Positions 1-6,720 are shown, counted from the stretch's first letter. The stretch is DNA of 11,471 nucleotides from Oscillospiraceae bacterium (GCA_016295615.1 JAEDKW010000028.1:1-11471); one strand, 5' to 3'. The notes: generated from the letters alone by a model not told the origin. Made by a program: numbers and translations.

Positions 1-36
1 CCCGGGAGAAAGACCTCTTTACCCTATTGACAGAAT

Positions 37-68
37 AAAACAAGCCCGAGCCAAAAGGCTCGGGCTTG
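37..68 (-). terminator. Intrinsic terminator of the NhaC-family transporter gene
   Basis: A perfect 12-bp stem (41-52 pairing with 57-68) encloses a 4-base loop. On the minus strand the stem is followed by a short T-run (40-37, then ATT). It begins 33 bases past the stop codon at 102, the classic position for ending the upstream minus-strand gene. Nothing recognisable lies in positions 1-36. Confidence 0.93.
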
Positions 69-101
69 CAGTTTATCAAAACCGGTTCGGCTTGCGGCGG
101 A

Positions 102-1631
102 TCACAAGCAGACGCTCTTTGCTTCTCTTGCGCGCAGGACGAACAGCGTGGCAACCATGAGGGCAGCGCCGATCACAAGGCAGATCATCCAGTTCTGGAC
201 GAAGCCTGCGATGATGTAGTTGACGAAGCAGACGGCAGCGACACAGACCGCATAGGGGATCTGCGTGGAGACGTGCGTCACGTGGTCACACTGAGCGCCC
301 GCGGAGGCCATAATGGTCGTATCGGAAATGGGGGAGCAGTGGTCGCCGCAGACAGCGCCGGCGCAGCAGGCGGAGATGCCGATGATGAGCAGCTCGCTGG
401 AGGCGGGGAAGATCGCGGTGACGATGGGGATCAGGATGCCGAAGGTGCCCCAGGAGGTACCGGAGGCGAATGCCAGAACGCAGGCAACCAGGAAGATAAC
501 GGCGGGAAGCAGGCTGTAAAGGCTGGCGGCTGCGCCTTCCATCACGTCGTGGACGAACACGTCCGCGCCGAGGGCGCTGGTCATGGACTTGAGGGAGACG
601 GCCATGGTAAGAATAATCATGGCAGGGACCATGGCGATGAAGCCCTTGGGCACGCAGGCCATGGCTTCCTTGAAGGTGACGACGCCGCGCAGGACGAAGT
701 AGATCACGATGATCAGCAGTGCGATCAGACCGCCCCAGGGAAGTCCGATGAAGGCGTCCGTGTTGCCGAAGGCGCCGATGAAGTCGCCGGCGAAATCAGT
801 GCCGCCCCAGGCATCCACGCCGAAGAAGCCGCCGACATAGACCATACCGAGCGTGCAGGTAATGATCAGGACGATCACCGGGAAAATGAGGTCAATGACC
901 TTGCCCTTGGGATTGCCGGCGTCATCCTCCGCGTTTTCAAGAATGCCGAGGTCGCCGTCCGCGGCGCGGAGCTCATAACCGCGCATGGGACCGAAGTCGA
1001 ACTTCATCAGAGACAGGGCGATGACAAAGACGAAGGTAAGCAGAGAATAGAAGTTGTAGGGGATCGCGCGGATGAAAAGCTGGATGCCGGAAAGACCGAC
1101 GTCCAGACCCTCCGCCGTGCTGGAGACGGCGGCAGCCCAGGAGGAGATCGGTGCGATCATGCAGATGGGAGCGGCCGTTGCGTCGATGAGGTAGGCGAGC
1201 TTCTGACGGGAGATGCGGTGACCGTCCGTCACGGGACGCATGACGGAGCCGACGGTCAGGCAGTTGAAATAGTCGTCGATAAAGATCATAACGCCGAGGA
1301 CAAAGGTCGCAAGCTGAGCGCCCACGCGGGACTTGATGTTCTTCTGCGCCCAGCGGCCGAATGCGGCGCTGCCGCCGGCAATGTTGACGAGGGCGACGAT
1401 GATGCCCAGCAGCACCAGGAACAGGAAGATACCGGCGTTGCCTTCGATACCGGCGACAAGACCGTCGTTAACGATGGTGTCGAGCGTGCCGACGGGGGCA
1501 AAGCCGTTGACGAGCAGAGCGCCGACCGCAATGCCGATAAAGAGAGAGGAGTAGACCTCCTTGGTGATCAGCGCCAGACCAATGGCGACGATCGGCGGAA
1601 CAAGTGACCAGAAAGTGTTGACAAATTGCAT
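102..1631 (-). CDS. NhaC-superfamily transporter under a lysine riboswitch (probable lysine transporter)
   Basis: The product is a 509-residue integral membrane protein with about a dozen hydrophobic segments. It carries two signatures of the NhaC branch of the ion transporter superfamily: IDDYFN at residues 118-123, followed by MRPVTD at 131-136, and GDHCSPISDTT at 429-439. Annotation by homology alone would say Na+/H+ antiporter. The leader holds a lysine riboswitch, and riboswitch-linked NhaC-family proteins have been proposed in comparative genomics to be lysine transporters, so lysine movement coupled to Na+ or H+ is my inference. The start at 1631 is chosen because AAGGAG lies 7 bases upstream (1639-1644); the in-frame ATG at 1652 lies upstream of that RBS. 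The gene is monocistronic, with its own promoter and terminator. Fold and family are secure; substrate and direction are not shown by the sequence. Repression by lysine would fit uptake better than export. Confidence 0.9.
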   Translation of the reverse strand: MQFVNTFWSLVPPIVAIGLALITKEVYSSLFIGIAVGALLVNGFAPVGTLDTIVNDGLVAGIEGNAGIFLFLVLLGIIVALVNIAGGSAAFGRWAQKNIKSRVGAQLATFVLGVMIFIDDYFNCLTVGSVMRPVTDGHRISRQKLAYLIDATAAPICMIAPISSWAAAVSSTAEGLDVGLSGIQLFIRAIPYNFYSLLTFVFVIALSLMKFDFGPMRGYELRAADGDLGILENAEDDAGNPKGKVIDLIFPVIVLIITCTLGMVYVGGFFGVDAWGGTDFAGDFIGAFGNTDAFIGLPWGGLIALLIIVIYFVLRGVVTFKEAMACVPKGFIAMVPAMIILTMAVSLKSMTSALGADVFVHDVMEGAAASLYSLLPAVIFLVACVLAFASGTSWGTFGILIPIVTAIFPASSELLIIGISACCAGAVCGDHCSPISDTTIMASAGAQCDHVTHVSTQIPYAVCVAAVCFVNYIIAGFVQNWMICLVIGAALMVATLFVLRAREAKSVCL

Positions 1632-1663
1632 AGTGTTTCTCCTTCCCCGCAAACAGATGCGGT

Positions 1664-1698
1664 AAAAAAATTAAGCCATGATTCCCATCATGACTTAA
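1664..1698 (-). terminator. Riboswitch-controlled intrinsic terminator (expression platform)
   Basis: A 12-bp stem (1687-1698 with 1671-1682, one G-U pair) has a GGGA loop and is followed at once by seven T residues (1670-1664) on the minus strand. It lies between the lysine aptamer and the RBS of the transporter gene, so it would stop transcription before the gene starts. Its 5' arm repeats the GTCATGAT sequence that forms the 3' side of the aptamer P1 helix, which provides a simple route for mutually exclusive folding. Confidence 0.92.
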
Positions 1699-1721
1699 AC
1701 ATAAAGAAACAATATGCAAAA

Positions 1722-1890
1722 GATCATGACAGCACTCCGTTCTTGCGAACGACAGTCCGGCGGGTATTCCCCGACGACCCAGGCATCCTCCAAACAGGAA
1801 TCTGAAAGACCCTTCGGCGGCATCCCCTTTCACTCCCCGGTTCCTGCCGGTGAACGGAGCTACTATTGTCAGCCGCGCCTCTATCAAGAC
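1722..1890 (-). promoter_or_regulatory. Lysine riboswitch (L box) aptamer
   Basis: Read on the minus strand, the leader contains the conserved L-box blocks in order: GATAGAGGCGCGG near the 5' end, GTGAAAGGGGATGCCGCCGAAGG in the middle (conserved AAAGGGGA and GCCGAAG), a CTGGG-type block, then GGAGTGCTGTC at the 3' end. GATAG (within 1881-1890) pairs with CTGTC (around 1727-1731) to form the inner part of P1. The order and spacing match Bacillus lysC-type lysine riboswitches as I remember them. The terminator at 1664-1698 follows directly, so lysine binding should stabilise P1, allow the terminator and turn the gene off. Confidence 0.95.
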
Positions 1891-1906
1891 TTATTGAATT
1901 ATCTGC

Positions 1907-1934
1907 AGTATAACGCTTTTTTTTAACCTGTCAA
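1907..1934 (-). promoter_or_regulatory. Sigma-A promoter for the lysine-riboswitch transporter
   Basis: On the minus strand a consensus TTGACA (1934-1929) and TATACT (1912-1907) are separated by 16 bases. Transcription would start near 1900, about 10 bases before the aptamer. The promoter lies about 95 bases past the carboxypeptidase stop codon, so the transporter has its own transcript. Together with the riboswitch and terminator this accounts for most of the 1632-2029 intergenic stretch. Confidence 0.85.
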
Positions 1935-2029
1935 GTGAAAATAGCAAAAAAATGTAGGACTTTTTAAATTTTTATGCAAATTGCAAAAAAGATCCGCGAA
2001 AAACGAACGCGTTTGGTGAGATTTTTTCG

Positions 2030-3163
2030 TCACGCCGCGCCAAATGCCACGGCGAGGTAGCGCTGCAGCATCTGCCACCAGGTCACATGACCGACGCTCT
2101 CCCCGGCGAGAATGGGGAGCGAGGCAACGGTCACCCCGTCGGCGTCGGTGATGACCAGCTCGCCGAGCGGATCGCCTTCACACACCGGGGCGTCCACGGA
2201 TTCGGGCAGATCGAGCGTCTGCGTGAGATTGACCGAGCGCGCCTTGTCGAGCAGCAGCCTGTTTTCCTTCGTCAGCACCGGCTGCACGAACGCGCGCTCG
2301 CCGAGCCTGACAGGAAGCGGCGTCAGCGCCGCTTCGGGCGTGACGGTGACGAGGGCGTAGTTGGAAAAGCCGTAGTTGAGCAGCGCCTTGGCGTCCTCAA
2401 AGCGGTCGGTGGAGGTCGGCGCCTTCAGAACGACCGCGATCAGCTCCATGCCGTTTCGCTCCGCGGAGGCGGAAAGGCAGTTTTTGGCGGTGTCGGTCGA
2501 GCCGGTTTTCAGACCGGTCGCACCGTCATAAAAACGGATCAGCTTGTTGGTGTTGACAAGCATGGATTCACCGCCGCGCAGCGAATCCATCCAGATGGTC
2601 GTGAACTGGCGGATGTCCGGATGGTTGAGGAGCAGCTCGCGCGACATGACGGCGATGTCATAGGCGGAGGTGAGATGCCCGTCGGCGGGGAGCCCGGTGC
2701 AGTTGACAAAATGCGTGTCATTCATGCCCAACTCCTGCGCGCGCCTGTTCATGCGCTCGACAAAGGCGTCCTCGCTGCCGGCAATGTGCTCGCCGAGCGC
2801 GACCGCGGCGTCGTTGCCGGAGACGATGCATACGGCCTTTAAAAGGTCGCGCACGCTCATCTGCTCACCTTCCTTGAGCCAGATCTGACTGCCGCCCATG
2901 GAGGCTGCGTGCGTGCTGCCGGTGACGGCGTCGTCGTAGGAAAGCGCGCCGGAGTCGATGGCCTCCATCGTCAGCAGCAGCGTCATGATCTTCGTGACGC
3001 TTGCCGGCTCGCGCGGCTCATGCTCTCCCTCGGCATAGAGGATCGTGCCGGTCTCCTTTTCCATCAGAAGAGCGGACGGCGCGCTCAGTTCAAGCGCCTG
3101 CGCCCGTAGGGGAAAGGCGAAAACAAGAAGAAAAAGACAGCAGACTGCCCAAAACCGTTTCAT
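2030..3163 (-). CDS. D-alanyl-D-alanine carboxypeptidase (low-molecular-weight PBP, S11 family)
   Basis: The 377-residue product removes the terminal D-alanine from peptidoglycan pentapeptides outside the cell membrane. Residues 1-23 form a signal peptide ending in AQA. The S11 serine-peptidase motifs are complete: SVTK at 55-58 (nucleophile Ser55, Lys58), SGN at 115-117 and KTG at 219-221. A PBP5 C-terminal beta domain follows at about 270-355, and the end (around 357-377) looks like the short amphipathic helix that tethers these enzymes to the membrane. The start at 3163 is supported by GGGAGG about 8 bases upstream; the open frame extends further upstream across the tRNA region, but that part is not credible as protein. 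DacA/DacF-type enzymes have this layout and I cannot separate a vegetative from a sporulation role. A weak forespore-like promoter upstream and the nearby SpoIIQ-like gene hint at sporulation. I see no strong terminator after the stop. Confidence 0.95.
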   Translation of the reverse strand: MKRFWAVCCLFLLVFAFPLRAQALELSAPSALLMEKETGTILYAEGEHEPREPASVTKIMTLLLTMEAIDSGALSYDDAVTGSTHAASMGGSQIWLKEGEQMSVRDLLKAVCIVSGNDAAVALGEHIAGSEDAFVERMNRRAQELGMNDTHFVNCTGLPADGHLTSAYDIAVMSRELLLNHPDIRQFTTIWMDSLRGGESMLVNTNKLIRFYDGATGLKTGSTDTAKNCLSASAERNGMELIAVVLKAPTSTDRFEDAKALLNYGFSNYALVTVTPEAALTPLPVRLGERAFVQPVLTKENRLLLDKARSVNLTQTLDLPESVDAPVCEGDPLGELVITDADGVTVASLPILAGESVGHVTWWQMLQRYLAVAFGAA

Positions 3164-3197
3164 AAAAGCATTCCTCCCAAGTCCTGTTTGGTAGAAG

Positions 3198-3224
3198 AAT
3201 ATGAAAAGGCAGGGCGGAGCATGC
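3198..3224 (-). promoter_or_regulatory. Possible forespore-type promoter of the carboxypeptidase gene
   Basis: No good sigma-A promoter is visible upstream of the carboxypeptidase gene. On the minus strand GCATG (3224-3220) and CATATTC (3203-3197) are 16 bases apart, resembling the GYATA and CATNNTA elements used by sigma-G. The spacing is slightly short and both motifs are brief, so this is a weak guess. It overlaps no other gene and lies back to back with the tRNA promoter. Confidence 0.22.
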
Positions 3225-3235
3225 TTATTTTCGGC

Positions 3236-3264
3236 TTGAAAAGACGCGGAGAGTGTGTTATACT
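3236..3264 (+). promoter_or_regulatory. Sigma-A promoter of tRNA-Gly
   Basis: TTGAAA (3236-3241) and TATACT (3259-3264) are separated by exactly 17 bases, placing the transcription start about 5 bases before the mature tRNA 5' end. Confidence 0.85.
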
Positions 3265-3275
3265 GTATTTGCCGT

Positions 3276-3349
3276 GCAGGATTAGTACATCGGTAGTATG
3301 TCAGCTTCCCAAGCTGAAGAGGCGGGTTCGATTCCCGTATCCTGCTCCA
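3276..3349 (+). tRNA. tRNA-Gly, anticodon CCC
   Basis: A complete 74-base cloverleaf with encoded CCA. The acceptor stem is GCAGGAT (3276-3282) with ATCCTGC (3339-3345), followed by discriminator U and CCA (3347-3349). The D-arm pairs GTAC with GTAT. The anticodon arm is TCAGC / GCTGA around loop TTCCCAA, giving anticodon CCC, which reads GGG glycine codons. The T-arm has GGTTCGATTCC. The U discriminator agrees with bacterial tRNA-Gly. It stands alone, with its own promoter upstream and terminator 5 bases downstream. Confidence 0.97.
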
Positions 3350-3354
3350 AAAAG

Positions 3355-3382
3355 AAAAGACAGCCAAAGGGCTGTCTTTTTT
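3355..3382 (+). terminator. Intrinsic terminator of tRNA-Gly
   Basis: The stem AAAAGACAGCC (3355-3365) pairs with GGCTGTCTTTT (3370-3380) around an AAAG loop and runs straight into a T tract ending at 3382. It starts 5 bases after the tRNA CCA end. Confidence 0.93.
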
Positions 3383-3386
3383 CATT

Positions 3387-3410
3387 CTGTCGAAAAAGCC
3401 TTTTCGACAG
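3387..3410. repeat. Perfect 10-bp inverted repeat, first of a tandem pair
   Basis: CTGTCGAAAA (3387-3396) and TTTTCGACAG (3401-3410) form a perfect 10-bp hairpin with an AGCC loop. Neither strand has a T-run after it, so it is not an ordinary terminator, and the tRNA already has one. Together with the hairpin at 3414-3452 it may be a copy of an intergenic repeat family. Confidence 0.8.
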
Positions 3411-3413
3411 GCT

Positions 3414-3452
3414 GAGGCAGACATTTCGGCATTTTGTCGAAATGTCTGCCTT
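3414..3452. repeat. Perfect 13-bp inverted repeat, second of a tandem pair
   Basis: GGCAGACATTTCG (3416-3428) and CGAAATGTCTGCC (3438-3450) pair perfectly around a 9-base loop; one A-T and one G-T pair extend the stem to 3414/3452. It starts 3 bases after the previous hairpin and shares the TCGAAA/TTTCGA core with it. No T-run follows on either strand. The remaining sequence to 3529 shows only a short GC-rich inverted repeat just past the next gene's stop. Confidence 0.8.
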
Positions 3453-3529
3453 CAAAGTGAAAACTCAGGGCGCTGCATGCGGTCAACGGAGCGGAGAATT
3501 GTTGGGATACCTCGCGCGGCAAAGGCGCG

Positions 3530-4231
3530 CTATTTCAAAAATTCATTCGGGTCGATGGCTTTGCCGTCCTTGGTGACGGAAAAATGCAGGTGCGGCGCGC
3601 TGGAGGATTCGATCAGCGAGGTCGTGCCGACGGAGCCGATGACCTGTCCGGCGGAAACATACTGCCCTTCGCCGACGGTGGGGACGCTCTGCAGGTTTGC
3701 ATAGGTGCTCTCATAGCCTCCGTCGTGGACGATCCTGACGCAGGTACCGAGCAGGTCGTCGCTTTCGATGGCGGTGACGGTGCCGCTGCAGGCGGCAAGG
3801 ACCGGCGTGCCGACGGCGGCGGCAATGTCGATGCCGTCGTGCGTGCGCCAGTCGCCGAGCGTTTCGTTATAGGCGAGCGCATCCACGGAAAATGCCGCGA
3901 TGGTCTCGCCGGTGAGCGGAGAGACGATGAGGTGCGGCTCGACCGGCACAACGTCAACCGTGGGGACGTCGACCGGCACAGGGATCTGCTCGATCTGCTG
4001 CACCGGCGCTGCCGGCTCCGGCTCGGGCGGCTCGACCTCCGGCATGACCGGCGGCGTCTCGTCGGGAACGGTGATGGGGGTTGCGGCGGAAGCCTGCGTA
4101 TCCGCCGGTTCGGCGTTTTTGGGAAGCAGCGTCCAATAGCCCGCGACGGCAAGCGCCGTCACACACAGAAACAGGGCTATGTAAAAGCCCGTTCCGAAAT
4201 GCCGCGCACGGCGGCTGTTTGTTCCACTCAT
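3530..4231 (-). CDS. spoIIQ: SpoIIQ-like membrane-anchored LytM/M23 protein
   Basis: The 233-residue product has a short basic N-terminus, one membrane segment (about 15-34), a Pro/Glu/Val-rich linker (about 51-100) and a C-terminal LytM/M23 domain (about 120-233) outside the membrane. Zinc-ligand motifs are present: HDGID (His131, Asp135) and HLH (His214, His216). The usual YxH motif, whose His helps catalysis, reads YANL at 177-180, so Asn179 replaces it. Sequence and layout resemble SpoIIQ, the forespore partner of SpoIIIAH in the engulfment channel; B. subtilis SpoIIQ also lacks a His at this position as I recall it. A channel or scaffold role is therefore more likely than peptidoglycan cleavage, but another single-pass M23 protein is possible. 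The start at 4231 has AAAGGA upstream; an earlier ATG at 4294 would fall inside the gpmI terminator. No clear promoter lies between that terminator and the start. Confidence 0.72.
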   Translation of the reverse strand: MSGTNSRRARHFGTGFYIALFLCVTALAVAGYWTLLPKNAEPADTQASAATPITVPDETPPVMPEVEPPEPEPAAPVQQIEQIPVPVDVPTVDVVPVEPHLIVSPLTGETIAAFSVDALAYNETLGDWRTHDGIDIAAAVGTPVLAACSGTVTAIESDDLLGTCVRIVHDGGYESTYANLQSVPTVGEGQYVSAGQVIGSVGTTSLIESSSAPHLHFSVTKDGKAIDPNEFLK

Positions 4232-4283
4232 GTTTTGTCCTTTCCGCCGCCAAAGCGCGGCATATGAAATGATGGCAACAAAG

Positions 4284-4320
4284 AAAAGCTCCAACGGTAT
4301 TGTGCACCGTCGGAGCTTTT
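4284..4320 (-). terminator. Intrinsic terminator of the trmL-pgk-tpiA-gpmI operon
   Basis: A 15-bp stem (4284-4298 with 4306-4320, one G-T pair) encloses a 7-base loop. It lies 27 bases past the gpmI stop and is followed on the minus strand by a T-rich tract that is partly inside the stem (TTTTCTTTG). It has T residues on both sides, but only the minus strand has a gene to terminate. Confidence 0.9.
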
Positions 4321-4347
4321 TCTAAACATGAGCGGAGAAATAATTTG

Positions 4348-5862
4348 TTATTTGATGATCAGCGTCTGACCGTCCATCTCCTCGGGCTTTTCAAGACCCA
4401 TGACATCAAGAATGGTGGGAGCGATGTCGGCAAGACGACCCTCGCGCAGCTCGGTGCCGGCGCCGCAGAGCAGGAACGGCACGACGTTGGTGGTGTGCGC
4501 GGTCATGGGACTCCTGCCGTCGGCCTGGAGCATCTGCTCGGCGTTGCCGTGGTCGGCGGTGATCATGGCGATGCCGCCCATCCGGAGCGTTGCCTCCACG
4601 ACCCTGCCGACGCACTCATCAACGGTTTCGACCGCCTTGACCGCCGCGTCAAACACACCCGTGTGACCGACCATGTCGCAGTTGGCGAAGTTGAGGATGA
4701 TAACGTCGTAATTGCCGGATTCGATGCGTTCCACGCACTTTTCGGTGACCTCGCAGGCGCTCATCTCCGGCTGGAGGTCGTAGGTGGCGACCTTCGGGGA
4801 AGGGACCAGCACGCGATCCTCGCCGGGGAACTGCTCCTCCACGCCGCCGTTGAAGAAGAAGGTGACATGGGCGTACTTTTCCGTTTCGGCGATGCGCAGC
4901 TGCGTCATGCCCATCTTGCTGAGATACTCGCCCAGCCCGTTTTTCACGCTGATGCGCGGAAACGCGACGGAAACGTTGGGCATGGAGGCGTCGTACTCCG
5001 TGTTGCAGACATAAGTGACGGGGAAGAACTCGCGCTTGAAGCCGTCAAATTCGGGATCGACGAACGCGCGGGTGAGTTCGCGCGCGCGGTCGGGACGGTA
5101 GTTGAAAAAGATAATGGAGTCGTGGTCGGAGATCATGCCGTCCCTGTCGCAGATGATCGGTTCGACAAACTCGTCGGTCACGCCGTTTTTGTAGCTTTCT
5201 TCGATGGCGGCGACGGGATCGGGATTCTGCACGCCCTCGCCGTAGACGAGCGCGTCATACGCGGTCTCCAGACGATCCCAGCGCTTGTCGCGGTCCATGG
5301 CGTAGAAACGACCCATCACGGTCGCGATCCTGCCCACGCCGAGCTCCCTGCACTTGGCAACGGTCTCGGCGACAAAATCCTTGCCGGAGGTGGGCGGGGT
5401 GTCGCGTCCGTCGAGGAAGGCGTGGATATAGACGCGCTTGAGTCCTTTGATGTGCGCCATCTTCAAAAGCGCGTAAAGGTGGGAAAGCGTGGAATGCACG
5501 CCGCCGTTGGAGTGCAGACCGTACAGGTGCAGGGCGCTGTTGTTGGCAAGGCAGGCGTTCATCGCCGCATTATAGGCGGGGTTTTCAAAAAATGTGCCGT
5601 CCTCGATGGAGCGGGTGATGCGCGGCAGATCCTGAAACACGACGCGCCCGCCGCCGATGTTGGTGTGCCCGACCTCGCTGTTGCCCATCTGACCGTCGGG
5701 GAGACCGACATCAAGACCGGAGGCTTTGAGCGTGGTGTGGGCGTACTCGGAAAACAGCCCGTCGAGCACCGGAGTGTTGGCGGCGCGGACAGCGTTGCCG
5801 GTGAGGTCGTCACTCAGACCGTAGCCGTCCATAATGATCAGAGTAGTTGGGGTCTTATTCAT
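4348..5862 (-). CDS. gpmI: 2,3-bisphosphoglycerate-independent phosphoglycerate mutase
   Basis: The enzyme interconverts 3- and 2-phosphoglycerate in the cytoplasm, in glycolysis and gluconeogenesis, using two Mn ions and a phosphoserine intermediate. The 504-residue length is normal for the iPGM family (alkaline phosphatase superfamily). Visible active-site parts are Asp12 in IMDGYG, the catalytic Ser62 in GNSEVGH, His123 in GGVHS, DGRD at 151-154, Asp396 and His400 in NCDMVGH, Asp437-His438 in TADHGNAE, and His456. The start at 5862 has GAGGAG 6 bases upstream, and only 15 bases separate it from the tpiA stop, so the two are surely co-transcribed. It is the last gene of the operon and is followed by a strong terminator. 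Confidence 0.98.
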   Translation of the reverse strand: MNKTPTTLIIMDGYGLSDDLTGNAVRAANTPVLDGLFSEYAHTTLKASGLDVGLPDGQMGNSEVGHTNIGGGRVVFQDLPRITRSIEDGTFFENPAYNAAMNACLANNSALHLYGLHSNGGVHSTLSHLYALLKMAHIKGLKRVYIHAFLDGRDTPPTSGKDFVAETVAKCRELGVGRIATVMGRFYAMDRDKRWDRLETAYDALVYGEGVQNPDPVAAIEESYKNGVTDEFVEPIICDRDGMISDHDSIIFFNYRPDRARELTRAFVDPEFDGFKREFFPVTYVCNTEYDASMPNVSVAFPRISVKNGLGEYLSKMGMTQLRIAETEKYAHVTFFFNGGVEEQFPGEDRVLVPSPKVATYDLQPEMSACEVTEKCVERIESGNYDVIILNFANCDMVGHTGVFDAAVKAVETVDECVGRVVEATLRMGGIAMITADHGNAEQMLQADGRSPMTAHTTNVVPFLLCGAGTELREGRLADIAPTILDVMGLEKPEEMDGQTLIIK

Positions 5863-5877
5863 AGAGGTCTCCTCGAT

Positions 5878-6654
5878 TCATTCAGCTTGATTCGCAGCAT
5901 GCACGATGGCCATGAAAGCGTCGGGCTTGAGAGAAGCGCCGCCGATCAGACCGCCGTCGATATCCTCGTGAGAGAGAAGCTCGGCTGCATTTTCGCCCTT
6001 CATCGAGCCGCCGTACTGCACGGTGATGCTGCGGGCGATGCGCGCGCCGAAGAGCGAGCGGATCGTGGCGCGGATGAAGGTGCATACCTCCGCGGCCTGT
6101 TCGCCGGTGGCGGTTTTACCGGTGCCGATCGCCCAGATCGGCTCATAGGCGATGACGCAGCGGCGCACCTGCTCGGCGCTCACGCCGGAGAGCGCGCTCT
6201 TGAGCTGCAGGGCGATCAGCTCCATCGTCACGCCCATCTCGCGCTGCTCCAGGCTTTCGCCGACGCAGATGATGGGGCTGAGTCCGGCGGCAAGCGCCGC
6301 GTGGACCTTTCTGTTGACAATGGCGTCGGTCTCGCCGAAGAGAGCGCGGCGCTCGCTGTGACCGACGATGACGTACTTGACGCCGAGCTCTGCGAGCATG
6401 TCGGCGGAAACCTCGCCGGTGTAGGCGCCGCTCTTTTCAAAGTAGACGTTTTGCGCGCCCACTGCAACGCGGCTGTCCTTAAAGGCACGCACGGCGGCGG
6501 GAATGTCGACGCTGGGAACGCACACGACGATGTCGCACCACTTGGACTTGGGCAGAAGAGCCTTGAATTCATCCGCAAAGGCGCGGGTCTCGCTTGCGGT
6601 CTTGTTCATCTTCCAGTTGCCGGCGATGATGGTTTTACGATATCTGCGATTCAT
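5878..6654 (-). CDS. tpiA: Triosephosphate isomerase
   Basis: The enzyme interconverts dihydroxyacetone phosphate and glyceraldehyde 3-phosphate. The 258 residues form a single TIM barrel of normal length. Catalytic residues are in place: Asn13 and Lys15 in GNWKMN, His99 in VGHSERR, and Glu171 in AYEPIWAIGTG; the phosphate-gripping segments YGGSMKGENA (about 214-223) and GLIGGASL (235-242) are also intact. The start at 6654 gives the usual N-terminus just before the first beta strand; AGGAG lies 10 bases upstream, slightly far but usable. It is 66 bases from the pgk stop and 15 from the gpmI start. I see no terminator or convincing promoter in the pgk-tpiA gap. Confidence 0.98.
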   Translation of the reverse strand: MNRRYRKTIIAGNWKMNKTASETRAFADEFKALLPKSKWCDIVVCVPSVDIPAAVRAFKDSRVAVGAQNVYFEKSGAYTGEVSADMLAELGVKYVIVGHSERRALFGETDAIVNRKVHAALAAGLSPIICVGESLEQREMGVTMELIALQLKSALSGVSAEQVRRCVIAYEPIWAIGTGKTATGEQAAEVCTFIRATIRSLFGARIARSITVQYGGSMKGENAAELLSHEDIDGGLIGGASLKPDAFMAIVHAANQAE

Positions 6655-6720
6655 ATGGGGTATTCTCCTGTTGTTTTATAATATAATCATACTGTGATCT
6701 GCTATGCCGGGAACAAGCTC

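Noticed and set aside
66..1607. A 513-codon open frame opposite the NhaC-family gene
   Set aside because: Composition is Asp/Gly/Glu/His rich with no recognisable domain, and the opposite strand encodes a clear membrane transporter with leader and terminator. It would also start inside the terminator hairpin.
1983..2029. Possible terminator after the carboxypeptidase (CGAAAAA pairing with TTTTTCG, then six T)
   Set aside because: The stem is only 7 bp, mostly A-T, with a 19-base loop, too weak to call with confidence.
3164..3424. N-terminal extension of the carboxypeptidase frame to 3424
   Set aside because: It would run through the antisense of the tRNA gene and its terminator, and a signal peptide with a good RBS begins at 3163.
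4300..6681. A 793-codon open frame on the plus strand, opposite gpmI and tpiA
   Set aside because: Its product is low-complexity (His/Asp/Gly/Val rich) with no family features, and both genes beneath it have intact catalytic motifs and ribosome binding sites. Such frames arise when GC-rich codons make stops rare on the opposite strand.
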